Shown piece by piece: positions 32,351 to 41,784 of a DNA stretch of 49,065 bases (its first letter is position 1; every line of letters begins with the position of its first letter). Source of the DNA: Anaerolineae bacterium (lineage in GTDB: Bacteria; Chloroflexota; Anaerolineae; Aggregatilineales; Phototrophicaceae); assembly GCA_022824565.1 (NCBI GenBank), contig JAJDZQ010000039.1, positions 1 through 49,065 on the forward strand, written 5' to 3'. A program made the position numbers and the translations under genes. A model generated the notes under the pieces. That model was not told the origin of the DNA. It made no database searches and saw only the letters and a list, made by a program, of their open reading frames with translations.

Positions 32351-34957
32351 ATGGACTTCAGCCGCTACACCAACAAAGCACAGCAGGCTTTGCTTTCGGC
32401 GCAGAATCTGGCTGCGGAGCATCGGCACAGCGCGATTGAGCCTGCGCATATTTTCGGCGCGCTGCTGGCACAGGCCGATGGCTTGGCGCCACGGATTATC
32501 CAGAAGATCGGCGCGCAGCCAACTGCTCTCGCGCGCGAGCTGGCATCGGCGCATTCGCAGCTGCCACGCACGACGCAGCCAACCAGCAGCCTGAGCCTTT
32601 CACGAAACAGCATCGCCTTGTTTGCGCAAGCGGAAAAAGAAGCCAAAACGATGCGCGATGAATACACCAGCAGCGAACATCTCTTGCTGGCCTTGGCGAA
32701 GGACCAGGCCATGGCCGACCTGTTGGAGCGGCATGGTGTTGTCTATGACGACATCCTCCAGGCCTTGCAATCTATCCGCGGCTCGCAGCGCATCACCAGC
32801 CCCGACCCCGAATCGACCTACGAAAGCCTGAGCAAATATGGACGCGATCTCACGGCGGATGCGCGGGGTGGCAAGCTCGACCCCGTAATCGGGCGCGATG
32901 ACGAGATCCGCCGCTTGATCCACATCATCAGTCGGCGGAAAAAGAACAATCCGGTGCTGATTGGTGAAGCCGGCGTGGGCAAGACCGCCATCGCAGAAGG
33001 CCTGGCGCAGCGAATTGTGAATGGCGATGTGCCCAGCGGACTCCAGAACAAGACGATCATCGCGCTGGATATGGCGGCGCTGGTGGCTGGCAGCAAATTC
33101 CGTGGCGAATTTGAAGAACGGCTGCGAGCGGTGTTGAAAGAGATCGCCGATAGCGACGGCGGCATCCTCCTGTTCATCGACGAGCTGCATACCATTGTCG
33201 GCGCGGGCAACGCTGAGGGCGCAATAGATGCCGGCAACATGCTCAAACCCAGGCTGGCGCGGGGAGAACTGCGCATGATCGGCGCGACCACACTGGACGA
33301 ATATCGCCTGCACATCGAAAAAGACGCCGCCCTAGAACGCCGCTTCCAGCCCATCTTTGTCGACCAGCCCACCGTTGCCGATACCATCAGCATCCTGCGT
33401 GGATTGAAAGAGCGCTATGAAGTGCATCATGGCGTGCGCATCCAGGATGGCGCTGTCATCGCCGCCGCCACGCTCAGCCAACGGTACCTGCCCGACCGCC
33501 AGCTGCCCGACAAAGCCATCGATCTGCTCGACGAAGCAGCCGCCCACCTCAAAATGGAAATCGACAGCAAGCCGGCCCCGCTCGACCAGGCAGAGCGGCA
33601 GATTATGCAGTTGGAGATCGAACGCGCCGCCTTGCGCAAAGAAAAAGACGCGGCATCCCGGCAGCGACTCGCAGACCTGGAAGGCGAGCTGGCCGATGCG
33701 CGCGAATCGCTTTCCAGCCTGTTGGCGGTCTGGCAGCATTCCAAAGACGCCATCGACGGGCTTTCGCAGGTCAAGACGCAGTTGGACGAGGCGCGCATGC
33801 AGCTGGAAGGCGCAGAACGCCGCAATGACCTCGAGGGCGCGGCACGATTGCGCTATGGCGAACTGCCGGCGCTGGAGAAATCGCTACATCAACGCGAGGC
33901 GACAATCAACGAGATGCGCCAGGCCGGCACGTTGCTGCTAAAAGAAGAAGTGGATGCCGATGAAGTCGCCGCTATCGTCAGCCGCTGGACAGGCGTGCCA
34001 GTCGCGCGCATGCTGGAAGGCGAGGTCGAGAAATTGCTGCGCATGGAAGCGCATCTGCACGAGCGCGTGGTCGGGCAAGCCGCTGCCGTCCGGGCTGTTG
34101 CCGCCGCGGTTCGCCGCAGTCGCGCTGGCTTGAACGATGCCAACCGCCCCATCGGTACCTTCCTGTTTTTGGGACCCACCGGCGTTGGCAAAACAGAAAT
34201 GGCGCGCTCGCTGGCGCACTTCCTCTTCGATGACGAGGCGGCCATGCTGCGAATCGATATGAGCGAGTATGGCGAAAAACACAGCATCGCCCGGCTCATT
34301 GGCGCGCCACCCGGCTATGTCGGATATGAAGCAGGCGGCCAGCTAACCGAAGCGGTGCGACGCAGACCCTATTGCGTGCTGCTGCTGGACGAGATCGAAA
34401 AAGCGCATCCCGATGTCTTCAACACATTTCTGCAGGTCTTTGACGAAGGCCGGCTGACCGATGGACAGGGGCGCACGGTCAACTTCAACAACAGCCTCAT
34501 CATCATGACCAGCAATGTGGGCAGCGCGCTGACCAAGCAACTGCGCGGCGATGACAAGCAACGCAGCGCCATCTTGCGCGAACTCGACAGGCACTTTCGT
34601 CCCGAGTTTCTCAATCGGCTGGACGAGATCATCATCTTCCACAGCTTGTCGCACGAGCACATCAAGCACATCGCCGAGCTGCAACTGGCTCGTATGCAGA
34701 GCGCGCTGGCCGACCGTCGGATTGAACTGGAGCTGAGCGCAGAAGCTCTGGCGCTGCTGGCAGACGCGGGATGGGACCCAGTTTATGGCGCTCGTCCGCT
34801 AAAACGCGCCATACAGCGCCTGGTGAGCGATACGCTGGCGCTGGCGCTGCTGGATGGGCAGGTCGGCGAGGGCGATTCGGTCTGGCTGGATGTTAGCGCG
34901 GATGGCGCAGCGCTGGAGATTGTGGCGCAACAGCCAACTGCCGCCCAGACAAGCTAG
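32351..34957 (+). CDS. clpB: ATP-dependent disaggregase ClpB
   Basis: An 868-residue Hsp100 chaperone that, with DnaK, threads and rescues aggregated proteins. The N-terminal domain starts [18 protein letters not shown]1 has Walker A GEAGVGKT (205-212) and Walker [10 protein letters not shown]; a long coiled-coil middle domain (~410-530) separates ClpB from ClpA/C; AAA2 has Walker A GPTGVGKT (608-615) and [11 protein letters not shown]. The pore loop is [10 protein letters not shown] context in AAA1 and [11 protein letters not shown] in AAA2. There is no ClpP-binding IGF/L loop visible. A GGAGGAGG-like ribosome site precedes the ATG. The stop overlaps that of the convergent Trm112-like gene in CTAG. 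Confidence 0.96.
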   Translation: MDFSRYTNKAQQALLSAQNLAAEHRHSAIEPAHIFGALLAQADGLAPRIIQKIGAQPTALARELASAHSQLPRTTQPTSSLSLSRNSIALFAQAEKEAKTMRDEYTSSEHLLLALAKDQAMADLLERHGVVYDDILQALQSIRGSQRITSPDPESTYESLSKYGRDLTADARGGKLDPVIGRDDEIRRLIHIISRRKKNNPVLIGEAGVGKTAIAEGLAQRIVNGDVPSGLQNKTIIALDMAALVAGSKFRGEFEERLRAVLKEIADSDGGILLFIDELHTIVGAGNAEGAIDAGNMLKPRLARGELRMIGATTLDEYRLHIEKDAALERRFQPIFVDQPTVADTISILRGLKERYEVHHGVRIQDGAVIAAATLSQRYLPDRQLPDKAIDLLDEAAAHLKMEIDSKPAPLDQAERQIMQLEIERAALRKEKDAASRQRLADLEGELADARESLSSLLAVWQHSKDAIDGLSQVKTQLDEARMQLEGAERRNDLEGAARLRYGELPALEKSLHQREATINEMRQAGTLLLKEEVDADEVAAIVSRWTGVPVARMLEGEVEKLLRMEAHLHERVVGQAAAVRAVAAAVRRSRAGLNDANRPIGTFLFLGPTGVGKTEMARSLAHFLFDDEAAMLRIDMSEYGEKHSIARLIGAPPGYVGYEAGGQLTEAVRRRPYCVLLLDEIEKAHPDVFNTFLQVFDEGRLTDGQGRTVNFNNSLIIMTSNVGSALTKQLRGDDKQRSAILRELDRHFRPEFLNRLDEIIIFHSLSHEHIKHIAELQLARMQSALADRRIELELSAEALALLADAGWDPVYGARPLKRAIQRLVSDTLALALLDGQVGEGDSVWLDVSADGAALEIVAQQPTAAQTS

Positions 34958-35193
34958 TCGCCGGGCGGGGGCACGGGCAGGTCGGCGTCTGGGGTAGCTT
35001 GCCACTTTGCGCCCTCGTCCACCAGCATGACAGGGATGCCAGCGCGGATGGGGTACTTGTAGCCGCTGTCGTCGCAGACCAGCCAACTGTCTTTGACGAG
35101 GCGCAGCTTGCCTGGGTCGTCGCCCTTGTCGGTGTAATGCACGGCGACCGGGCAGCGCAGAATGTCCATCATGTCTTCGGAAACCGCGGCCAT
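34954..35193 (-). CDS. Trm112/UPF0434-like protein with incomplete zinc ribbon
   Basis: 79 residues in the Trm112/YcaR family (MMDILRCP ... YKYPIRAGIPVMLVDEG). The family normally has CPxC near the N terminus and a C-x-x-C-like second knuckle; here the second Cys of each is replaced (RCPVA and CDDSG), so zinc binding is doubtful. Bacterial members are small partner or stabilising proteins, for methyltransferases in the case of Trm112. ATG 35193 is chosen over an upstream TTG because GAGAGG lies seven bases before it. The gene converges on clpB with a four-base overlap. Confidence 0.75.
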   Translation of the reverse strand: MAAVSEDMMDILRCPVAVHYTDKGDDPGKLRLVKDSWLVCDDSGYKYPIRAGIPVMLVDEGAKWQATPDADLPVPPPGD

Positions 35194-35297
35194 CGCACAT
35201 CCTCTCAACAGCTAGATCGTCCCGGGCCAGTATAGCCGCGCGGACCAGGCGCGTCAAATCGGGCGGCATGGACGCTGTATGCAGGGGAAAGCGCGAC

Positions 35298-35303
35298 TAT
35301 ACT
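35298..35303 (+). promoter_or_regulatory. Probable -10 box (TATACT)
   Basis: TATACT stands ~33 bases before the ATG at 35336 of the membrane protein gene. No clear -35. Confidence 0.35.
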
Positions 35304-35335
35304 GGAACGCAGATTCCCGCCAAACCCGAGCCATC

Positions 35336-36325
35336 ATGCGCAGCAGACGACAGCTATTCATCATCGCCAGCCTCTTTGTCAGCGCCGCATCGCTGCTGTT
35401 GATTCTGCGCGATGTGCCCATCAGCGAAGTGCTGGCGGCCATGCGCTCTGCCGATGCGCGCTATTTGCTGGCGGCGGTTTTCATCGCTTCGCCATTGGCT
35501 TTGTTTGCGCGCGGTGTGCGCTGGTGGGGGCTGCTGAGTCGGCGGCTGCCCTTGAATCAAGCGGCGCACATGGTCAACATCATGTTCCTGGGCAATCAAC
35601 TGCCCTTGCGACTTGGCGAAGTGGCGCGGGGCGTACTGGCGGCGCGGTCTGGCGTACCCCTGGTTACTTCTGCCACCAGCATCGTTGTCGAGCGGCTGAT
35701 CGATACGTTGGTGGTTGTGCTGCTAATCACGCTGAGCCTGAGTCAGCTGCCCGATGCGCCGCCCGAAATCAGCGAGACGGCTGCTTTGGCTGGCAGCGCT
35801 GCACTGGCTGGGTTTACACTGCTGCTGGGTTTGGCGGCCGCGCCACAATTTGCCGAACGAGCGCTGGCGCGAATGTTGACCGCCCTGCCCTGGCTCAAGC
35901 GATTGCCTCTGGAATCGGCTTTGGCTTACTTGCTGGATGGCTTGAAGCCGCTGACCGACCTGCGCGCGCTGCTGGGCTGTCTGTTTTGGACCGCGCTGGC
36001 CTGGGCATTCTCTTTGCTACATTACTTTTTGATGCACCAGGCGCTGGGCATCGTGCCAGACTCCCTCTATGCCTACCCGCTGGGCGTGTCATTGGCGGCG
36101 CTCAGCCTGGCGCTGCCTGTCAGCATTGCCGGGCTGGGACCATTTGAAGCGTCGATTGTGTTAGCGGGTTCGCTGGTGGGCGTAAGTACGTTGGAATCGC
36201 TTTCGCTGGGCTTCTTGCTGCATGGCTTGACAGTCTTCAGTTATGCGCTGTGGGGCAGCGTCGGCATGTTGGCTTTGGGCGTGTCGCCGGCCTATGCTTT
36301 CGCCCAGCGTGAGCCACCGGCCTAG
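35336..36325 (+). CDS. Lysylphosphatidylglycerol synthase TM-region/UPF0104 family membrane protein
   Basis: 329 residues with about eight hydrophobic spans and the UPF0104 pattern: LRDVPISEVLAAMRSADARY, FARGVRWWGLLSRRLPLNQA, MFLGNQLPLRLGEVARGVLA, TSIVVERLIDTLVVVLLITL and PVSIAGLGPFEASIVLAGSL. This is the flippase-like transmembrane part of MprF; no catalytic aminoacyl-transferase domain is attached, so lipid flipping or another membrane role is possible, not lysyl-PG synthesis itself. The ATG at 35336 puts the first span at RRQLFIIASLFVSAASLLLI. Its stop overlaps the convergent Rieske gene in CTAG. Confidence 0.8.
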   Translation: MRSRRQLFIIASLFVSAASLLLILRDVPISEVLAAMRSADARYLLAAVFIASPLALFARGVRWWGLLSRRLPLNQAAHMVNIMFLGNQLPLRLGEVARGVLAARSGVPLVTSATSIVVERLIDTLVVVLLITLSLSQLPDAPPEISETAALAGSAALAGFTLLLGLAAAPQFAERALARMLTALPWLKRLPLESALAYLLDGLKPLTDLRALLGCLFWTALAWAFSLLHYFLMHQALGIVPDSLYAYPLGVSLAALSLALPVSIAGLGPFEASIVLAGSLVGVSTLESLSLGFLLHGLTVFSYALWGSVGMLALGVSPAYAFAQREPPA

Positions 36326-37434
36326 TCGCTCGTCAGGTATTCGTGCACCAGCGCCTGAAAATGATGCACGCCATTTTCTCGCAGGACCGAGAAACGTCCG
36401 CGCTCATAGGCATTCGATAACAGGCCGCGCTGTACCCATTCGCACAATTCGATATCTTCCTGCTGGATCTGGTCGCTGAAGGCGATGATCTGCTGCATGC
36501 TCTCCCAGCCTTCGCCGGTGCCGGGCGTCTCAAAGTACCACTCAAAAATCGTCAGTGTTTTGTCGTGCCCAAGCGGCAGGATGATATTGATGGATGTGTT
36601 GTCCAGGTACACATTCAGCATGACATTGGGGAATATCCAGTAGTAGAGCGCGTCTTCTTCGCCTTCGCCGCTGCGCACATACCGTCGGTCGCGCACTTCG
36701 CCGGCTGCCACATCGCGGATGGGCGCGTGCTGCTTGGAATAATGGCGATAGGTATCGACGCGGTATTGGTCGTAGTCGACTTCGCGGAAGAGCGCCGGGT
36801 GAGCGATAGGCAGGTGATAGCCCTCCAGATAATTGTCGACATAAACTTTCCAGTTACAGTTGATGACATAATCGCGACGTTCGATCAAACGCATTTGCTC
36901 GAGGTTGAAGCCAGCCGCCCGGATCTCGTTGTGGATCGCGCCGAAAGTCTGGGTCATGGGCGCGGCGTCGGCATCCAGGTTGACGAAGACCCAGGGTCCC
37001 CAGGCGGCCACGCGCACTGGCTGCAAACAAACTTCATCGGCATCCCAGTTTTGCACGCCCTCGAATTCTGGAGCGCGCAGCAGCTTGCCATCCAGGTCGT
37101 AGGTCCAGCCGTGATACTTGCACTGCAAGCTCTTGCGGTTGCCACGCCCTTGTGCGACCACAGCCGCTCGGTGCGGGCAGACATTATAAAATGCGCGCAG
37201 TTCATTCTGTCGATTGCGCACGACAACCAAGGGCTGGTCGAGCACTTCACAAGCGAAAAAGTCGCCTACCCGCGCGACATCTTCCAGCCGGCCGACGGGC
37301 TGCCAGGTTCGATAGAAGATTTTCTCTGCCTCCAGGGTCAAAAAGTCTGGCTGCGTATACCAGCGGGCTGGCATGGTGGAGGCTTGCGCCAGGTCGGTGG
37401 CAGGGATATAGTCGCTGAGGTCTGGCGCGTTCAT
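36322..37434 (-). CDS. Rieske-type ring-hydroxylating oxygenase, large subunit
   Basis: 370 residues. The Rieske [2Fe-2S] ligands are C86-P-H88 and C105-K-Y-H108 (CPHR and CKYHGW), and the mononuclear iron site is DNYLEGYHLPIAHP, with D200, E204, H207 and H212. The family activates O2 to hydroxylate aromatic rings or to demethylate quaternary amines (choline monooxygenase and glycine betaine oxygenase are relatives), so the substrate cannot be assigned. No reductase or ferredoxin gene is adjacent. ATG 37434 has GGGAG upstream; the frame is open further up without similarity. Confidence 0.85.
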   Translation of the reverse strand: MNAPDLSDYIPATDLAQASTMPARWYTQPDFLTLEAEKIFYRTWQPVGRLEDVARVGDFFACEVLDQPLVVVRNRQNELRAFYNVCPHRAAVVAQGRGNRKSLQCKYHGWTYDLDGKLLRAPEFEGVQNWDADEVCLQPVRVAAWGPWVFVNLDADAAPMTQTFGAIHNEIRAAGFNLEQMRLIERRDYVINCNWKVYVDNYLEGYHLPIAHPALFREVDYDQYRVDTYRHYSKQHAPIRDVAAGEVRDRRYVRSGEGEEDALYYWIFPNVMLNVYLDNTSINIILPLGHDKTLTIFEWYFETPGTGEGWESMQQIIAFSDQIQQEDIELCEWVQRGLLSNAYERGRFSVLRENGVHHFQALVHEYLTSD

Positions 37435-37503
37435 TTGGTCTCGCTCCCGGTCTGTTTTGTGCGCTAGGTTATGACGCAAGTGTACGAAATTACAAAGAAT
37501 TTA

Positions 37504-37544
37504 CGAATACTGAAGCCAGTTCAGCCGCTTTTTCGTATACTGAA
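37504..37544. promoter_or_regulatory. Direct repeat CG(A/T)ATACTGAA in the divergent Rieske/M50 region
   Basis: CGAATACTGAA (37504-37514) and CGTATACTGAA (37534-37544) are spaced 30 bases start to start, about three helical turns. The second contains TATACT (37536-37541), a likely -10 for the M50 gene on the plus strand. The pair could be an operator, or the first copy may be a weak second -10. Confidence 0.3.
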
Positions 37545-37634
37545 AATAAGAGAGAAGAGCCTCGTAATGCGCGCGCCAGGCAGGCTGGGCGTCGATAGCG
37601 AATACCAGGCTCTTTGAAACGGAGTAGAGAAGCC

Positions 37635-38699
37635 GTGCAGAAATTCTTCCGCTTGTTTTGGATTATGATATTGCTGCTCAGCCTGGGCTGGGCAGTGGGC
37701 GGCGCGCTGGTGACATCGGGCACATTGGATGATGGTGGCGCGAGCGACCAACTGCGCGAAGACATCGTCATCTTCGCTGATGGATTGAATATGCCGCCAG
37801 AGCTAGAGCCTGCGCTGCTTTTTGTCATCACGGGTTTGCCACTTGCTTTGCTGTCGCTTTTCTTCGCCTGGTTCAATCACCGTGCCCTGACGATGCGAGC
37901 GGAAGCGCAGAAGCAGCAGCAGCATGATCGGCGCGGCACGTTGTTCATCACGGCGCTGTCCCTGATATTCGCGTTGCTGCTGTGGAATGCCCGTAGCGTC
38001 GACGCGCTGCTGGCACAAGGCGCGCTCGTGGCCGACTCCTTCAGCCTGACAGCCATCACCTACCCGGTGCGGCTCTTCGTCACTTTTGTGCATGAAGCCG
38101 GGCATGCCTTGGCCGCGCTGCTGACAGGCGGGCAAGTCCAGAGCTTCACTGTTTCGCCCGATGGCTCTGGCTATGCAGTTACAGCTGGTGGCAATATCTC
38201 GCTCATTTTGCCGGCCGGCTATCTGGGCGCTGCGTTGTTTGGGGCGCTGCTCTTCTTGCTCAGCAGTCGCGCGCCCTCAATAACTCGCGCCTTGTCGCTG
38301 CTGCTGGGCATCGGCTTCATCGCGCTCACAGTGCTATTCGCCCGTCCCGATGCCAGCGGCAACATGACAGCGCTGATTGTGGGCGTGGGTTATGGCGTGG
38401 CGCTGGCGCTTTTGGGCTGGCTGGCGCCACAAGGCATCAATGTCTTTTTGCTCAATACACTGGCGATATTGACCGGGCTGAACGCCGTCTTTGATCTGGC
38501 GTATTTGGTCACCAATGCGGATATTGGCAATGCGGGCATCGTCAATGATGCAGCCGCTTTTTCGCAGGAGGTCGCGCCGCTGCTGCCCCCTTCGGTTGTG
38601 GCTTTGCTGTGGGCAGCCATCGCAATCGGCATGATGGGCGCGGCCATGTACTTCGGCTTGCTCAAACCCGCGCGCAGCGAGCTTGCCAGAGACAACTGA
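37635..38699 (+). CDS. M50B-type membrane metallopeptidase
   Basis: 354 residues with about eight or nine hydrophobic spans. The zinc motif HEAGH (153-157) sits in a membrane helix, FVTFVHEAGHALAALLTGG, followed by QVQSFTVSPDGSGYAVT, as in the M50B peptidases. These relate to site-2 proteases that cut substrates within the membrane. The GTG at 37635 (after GAGAAG) is preferred over a TTG at 37614. It is followed 65 bases later by a paralogue that has lost the catalytic residues, so the two may work as a complex. The substrate is unknown; no sigma/anti-sigma pair is next to it. Confidence 0.8.
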   Translation: MQKFFRLFWIMILLLSLGWAVGGALVTSGTLDDGGASDQLREDIVIFADGLNMPPELEPALLFVITGLPLALLSLFFAWFNHRALTMRAEAQKQQQHDRRGTLFITALSLIFALLLWNARSVDALLAQGALVADSFSLTAITYPVRLFVTFVHEAGHALAALLTGGQVQSFTVSPDGSGYAVTAGGNISLILPAGYLGAALFGALLFLLSSRAPSITRALSLLLGIGFIALTVLFARPDASGNMTALIVGVGYGVALALLGWLAPQGINVFLLNTLAILTGLNAVFDLAYLVTNADIGNAGIVNDAAAFSQEVAPLLPPSVVALLWAAIAIGMMGAAMYFGLLKPARSELARDN

Positions 38700-38764
38700 C
38701 TTGTGGGCGGGCAGAATTCGCCACGCGCAGGATAGTCGCAAACACAGACAGGAGGAGAAGAGCT

Positions 38765-39568
38765 ATGCTAAGGACATTCGTAGAGCGCAAGGTTCGGCGT
38801 CAGATTGTGCAGCGCAGCCTGATTATCTCGGTACTGGGCTTCGCGGCGATCGTCGTGATGTGGAACACGCAGGCCTTGGCAGGCCTGATGCACCCGCTGC
38901 GCATGTTCATCAACAATATCCATGGCGGCTTGAGCGCTTTCGCCATGCAGATCAGTGGCGGCAGCGTGGAAAGCTTCACGCTCTCCGAGGCTGGCGCGTA
39001 CACATTGATGTTTCGGGATGGAGCGGAAGCGCTGATAATGTCGGCGGGTTATCTGGGCTCGGCGCTGCTGGGCGCGCTGCTCTTCTACCTGGTCAATCGC
39101 GCGCCCCATCTGCTGCGCGGCTTGTCGATTGTTCTGGGTGTCTTCACGATCGCTTTCCTGGCGCTGTTTATCCGTCCCGATGCGGCCGGCGACTGGCTGT
39201 CCATGCTGGTGTGCATTGGCTTTGGCGCGTTGTTGATCTTCCTGGGCACGACTGGCACAGGCGACATCAATCGGCTGCGTTCGCGCAAATCGATCACGCA
39301 GATTGTCTTGTCCATCATCGCGCTGATGACGGCGCTGCATATCATCCTGGACTTGCCCGCCGTGCTGCAAACGCCAGCCATGAGCGCAGATGGCCAGGCG
39401 ATCACCAACCCGGTCGCGTACTTCGCCGAGCATGTCATGCCGGGCGCATCGGTCGCAGCAGTCGCGTATAGCTGGAGCGCCCTAGCCATCGCGCTGCTGG
39501 GCCTGTCTTTTCACCTGGCGATTCTCCGTCCACTGCGGCAAATCCCCAAGAACGACGATATTGTCTGA
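38765..39568 (+). CDS. M50-like pseudoprotease, tandem paralogue
   Basis: 267 residues with about six membrane spans. It aligns with the preceding M50 protein: INNIHGGLSAFAMQISGGSV against VTFVHEAGHALAALLTGGQV, then ESFTLSEAGAYTL against QSFTVSPDGSGYAV, and SAGYLGSALLGALLFYLVNR against PAGYLGAALFGALLFLLSSR. In place of HEAGH it has H53-G-G-L-S, so only the first His remains and the catalytic Glu and second His are lost. ATG 38765 follows AGGAGGAG. It lacks the first ~100 residues of its paralogue. I infer a regulatory or partner role; nothing else is known. Confidence 0.8.
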   Translation: MLRTFVERKVRRQIVQRSLIISVLGFAAIVVMWNTQALAGLMHPLRMFINNIHGGLSAFAMQISGGSVESFTLSEAGAYTLMFRDGAEALIMSAGYLGSALLGALLFYLVNRAPHLLRGLSIVLGVFTIAFLALFIRPDAAGDWLSMLVCIGFGALLIFLGTTGTGDINRLRSRKSITQIVLSIIALMTALHIILDLPAVLQTPAMSADGQAITNPVAYFAEHVMPGASVAAVAYSWSALAIALLGLSFHLAILRPLRQIPKNDDIV

Positions 39569-39620
39569 CCAGGGAGATAAGCTTTCCTCGACAGGTCAGC
39601 TGAGGTCAGGTTATGTTTTT

Positions 39621-39672
39621 CTACCCCAGCCCCCAACCCCCTCCCCGAAGCATCAGGGAGGGGGAGCGCATT
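39621..39672. repeat. GC-hairpin dispersed element, loop type CGAAGCATCA
   Basis: The arms CCCCCTCCC (39637-39645) and GGGAGGGGG (39656-39664) form nine perfect pairs around the loop CCGAAGCATCA... shared with 29676-29686. It lies in the 39569-39879 gap between convergent genes, where it may stop transcription from both sides. Confidence 0.7.
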
Positions 39673-39675
39673 CAG

Positions 39676-39721
39676 AGAAATTGAAATCTGATGTTCAATT
39701 TCTTGCAGATTAGCAAGTTTT
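39676..39721 (+). terminator. AT-rich hairpin and alternative terminator-like stem
   Basis: AGAAATTGAA (39676-39685) and TTCAATTTCT (39694-39703) are perfect 10-base arms. An overlapping stem CTTGC (39702-39706) / GCAAG (39713-39717) is followed directly by TTTT (39718-39721), like a weak intrinsic terminator for the M50 pair on the plus strand. The two stems share two bases, so they compete at the edge. Confidence 0.5.
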
Positions 39722-39740
39722 GCACTGGTTTCTCGACGAG

Positions 39741-39826
39741 TCTCCCTTCCCCATTGATATGGGGAGGGACCGGGGTGGGGTTAAACAACCCCCTCAATCC
39801 CCCCCGACAAATCAAGGGGAGGCAAG
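39741..39826. repeat. GC-hairpin dispersed element
   Basis: A second GC-rich hairpin of the same gap: 39745-39768 forms about ten pairs around TTGA (arms CCTTCCCCAT-type), followed by CCCCCTCAAT and CAAGGGGAGG blocks like those in the other elements. Non-coding. With 39621-39672 and the AT hairpin it accounts for most of the 311-base gap; nothing else is seen there. Confidence 0.55.
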
Positions 39827-39879
39827 GCATGCGCAGTCGCATCACAGAGACGACTATTGAGCCGCCCGTTTTCAAGAAG

Positions 39880-41685
39880 CTAGCGCCGAAATTGCGTTTG
39901 TTCCCACTCCGCAAACAGCCCTTGCAGCTTCAGGCGCTGGTATTTGCCCGTTGAAGTAACGGGGATTTCGCTGCCGAACACGACCGCTTTGGGCGCTTTT
40001 TCAAATGTCAGTTGGGCTCGGCAGGCGGCGAGAATGCGCTCGGCAGTCAGTTGCGCGCCAGCTTCTGGCACGATGTAGGCGCCGACCTCTTCGCCATAAT
40101 AGACATTCGGGAAAGCGATAGCCAAGCCCACTTTCACGCCATCGATAGCCAGCAGAGTTTCTTCGATATCAAAAGGGCTGAACTTGACGCCGCCGCGGTT
40201 GATCAACTCCTTGATGCGCCCGGTGATAAAAAAGAATTGCCGCCCACCTTCGCCGCGCAGGTAGAAGCCTTCATCCCCACTGCGAAACCAGCCGAACTTG
40301 AACGTCTCGGCATTGGCATCGGCGCGCTTGAAGTAGCCCTGCATGACATTGTGCCCGCGGATGCAGATTTCGCCGCGTTCGCCCGCCTCCAATTGCTCGC
40401 CACTGCCATCGGCGGAGAAGATCGCCATCTCGTTTGGCTCGATCGGACAGCCGATGCTGGGATAGCCATGCGCGAGCAGCCAACGTTGGTTGGCGCTCCA
40501 GGACAAGCCGATCGGCAAGAAGCAGGAATAACAGGTCGATTCGCTCAAACCATAACCGTGCAAGATGGTGAAACCAAATAGCTCGCTAAATTCTTTCGCC
40601 AGCGCCACAGACAAGGTGCCCGCCCCACAGATAAAGTGGCGGAAATGCGTCAGGTCGCGGCGGCTGATGCCCGCGCCAAAGATCGTGCCGCCAGCCGCCT
40701 GCTGTTCGCGCCCATATTCAATGAGAAACTGCAGCAAGGTGGGCACAACGCTGACCACATTCACGCCCTCGCGCACGACCCGCTCCCAAAAGCGGCTGGC
40801 GCTGAAGCGGCTGTTGAGCACGGTCGAGCCGCCAACCGACAAGGGCGCCATGATCGTCACCACAATGCCGTTGACATGGTGAATGGGCAGCACGCACATG
40901 GTACGTTGGTTGCCGGTGATCGCTTGCCACTGCGCGATGCCCTGCGCGTCCACCAGCAGGTTGTACTGCGACAAAATGACGCCTTTGGGCGTGCCGGTCG
41001 TGCCGCTGGTATAAACCAACAGCGCCTCGTCATCCAGGCTGGCTGTGGCTGCGCCGGCTTCGCCCAGTGGCAGGTCGCCCGCCTTCGCGCCCGAGTCGTC
41101 GCCCAGGTAGGTGGTCGGGCGGTTGCACAGCGCCTCTTGAAAGTGGATTCTCTCGCCCGTTGCTTCGCCACCAATCTGCACAATCTGCTGGATATTGGGC
41201 GCGCCGCCAAAGCCATCTTCGCCGCTGATGATGCGTTCGACGCGCTGCAGATATTCCGCCCGCGCCAGGCAGATTTTCGCCTCGCTGTTGCGCAGGATGA
41301 AGGCGATGCGCTGGTCGTCTTCGGCAACATTCTGGGGAGCGACAGCCGCGCCGATCACCCAGCAGGCGAAATAAATGATGACGGAGTCGCTGTGATTGTG
41401 CGAGATAGTGGCGACGCGATCGCCCCGGCGCACGCCCAGGTCTTCATAAAAAAAGTTGGCTGCTTGATGCACACGCGCCGTAAAGCCGGCATAGGTTTGC
41501 TCACTGCGCGCGCCAGCCTGGTCGTAGAAGATGAGGAAAGGCTTGCTTGGCGAAGTCTTGCTGTGCAGCGCCAGCACATCGCGGATGTTGCGGTAGGGCA
41601 CCTTGCGCCGGGTTTGGGGCACGCCATCTTTGTTATGCGCGCGCCGCAGGTTGACTATCGTCTGCGCATCCAGCTGCTGCGACAT
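39880..41685 (-). CDS. AMP-forming acyl-CoA synthetase/ligase
   Basis: 601 residues of the ANL superfamily. It activates a carboxylate as acyl-AMP and passes it to CoA or another acceptor. Motifs in order: the phosphate loop LLVYTSGTTGTPKGVILS, HHVNGIVVTIMAPL, the adenine-binding HGYGLSESTCYSCF, FRSGDEGFY with the ribose-binding Asp, the hinge TGRIKELINRGGVKFSPFDI, and the catalytic Lys near the end in TSTGKYQRLKLQ. ATG 41685 follows GAGG ten bases upstream. No adjacent thioesterase, carrier or beta-oxidation gene indicates the substrate. Confidence 0.88.
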   Translation of the reverse strand: MSQQLDAQTIVNLRRAHNKDGVPQTRRKVPYRNIRDVLALHSKTSPSKPFLIFYDQAGARSEQTYAGFTARVHQAANFFYEDLGVRRGDRVATISHNHSDSVIIYFACWVIGAAVAPQNVAEDDQRIAFILRNSEAKICLARAEYLQRVERIISGEDGFGGAPNIQQIVQIGGEATGERIHFQEALCNRPTTYLGDDSGAKAGDLPLGEAGAATASLDDEALLVYTSGTTGTPKGVILSQYNLLVDAQGIAQWQAITGNQRTMCVLPIHHVNGIVVTIMAPLSVGGSTVLNSRFSASRFWERVVREGVNVVSVVPTLLQFLIEYGREQQAAGGTIFGAGISRRDLTHFRHFICGAGTLSVALAKEFSELFGFTILHGYGLSESTCYSCFLPIGLSWSANQRWLLAHGYPSIGCPIEPNEMAIFSADGSGEQLEAGERGEICIRGHNVMQGYFKRADANAETFKFGWFRSGDEGFYLRGEGGRQFFFITGRIKELINRGGVKFSPFDIEETLLAIDGVKVGLAIAFPNVYYGEEVGAYIVPEAGAQLTAERILAACRAQLTFEKAPKAVVFGSEIPVTSTGKYQRLKLQGLFAEWEQTQFRR

Positions 41686-41784
41686 GATGATTGCCCTCAA
41701 GTGCGATGATCTCTGCAAGCGCTATTTTTACCACATGGGCTTGCGCAGGCACAGCAGTAAACGCAAGTAAGAAATACAATAAAT

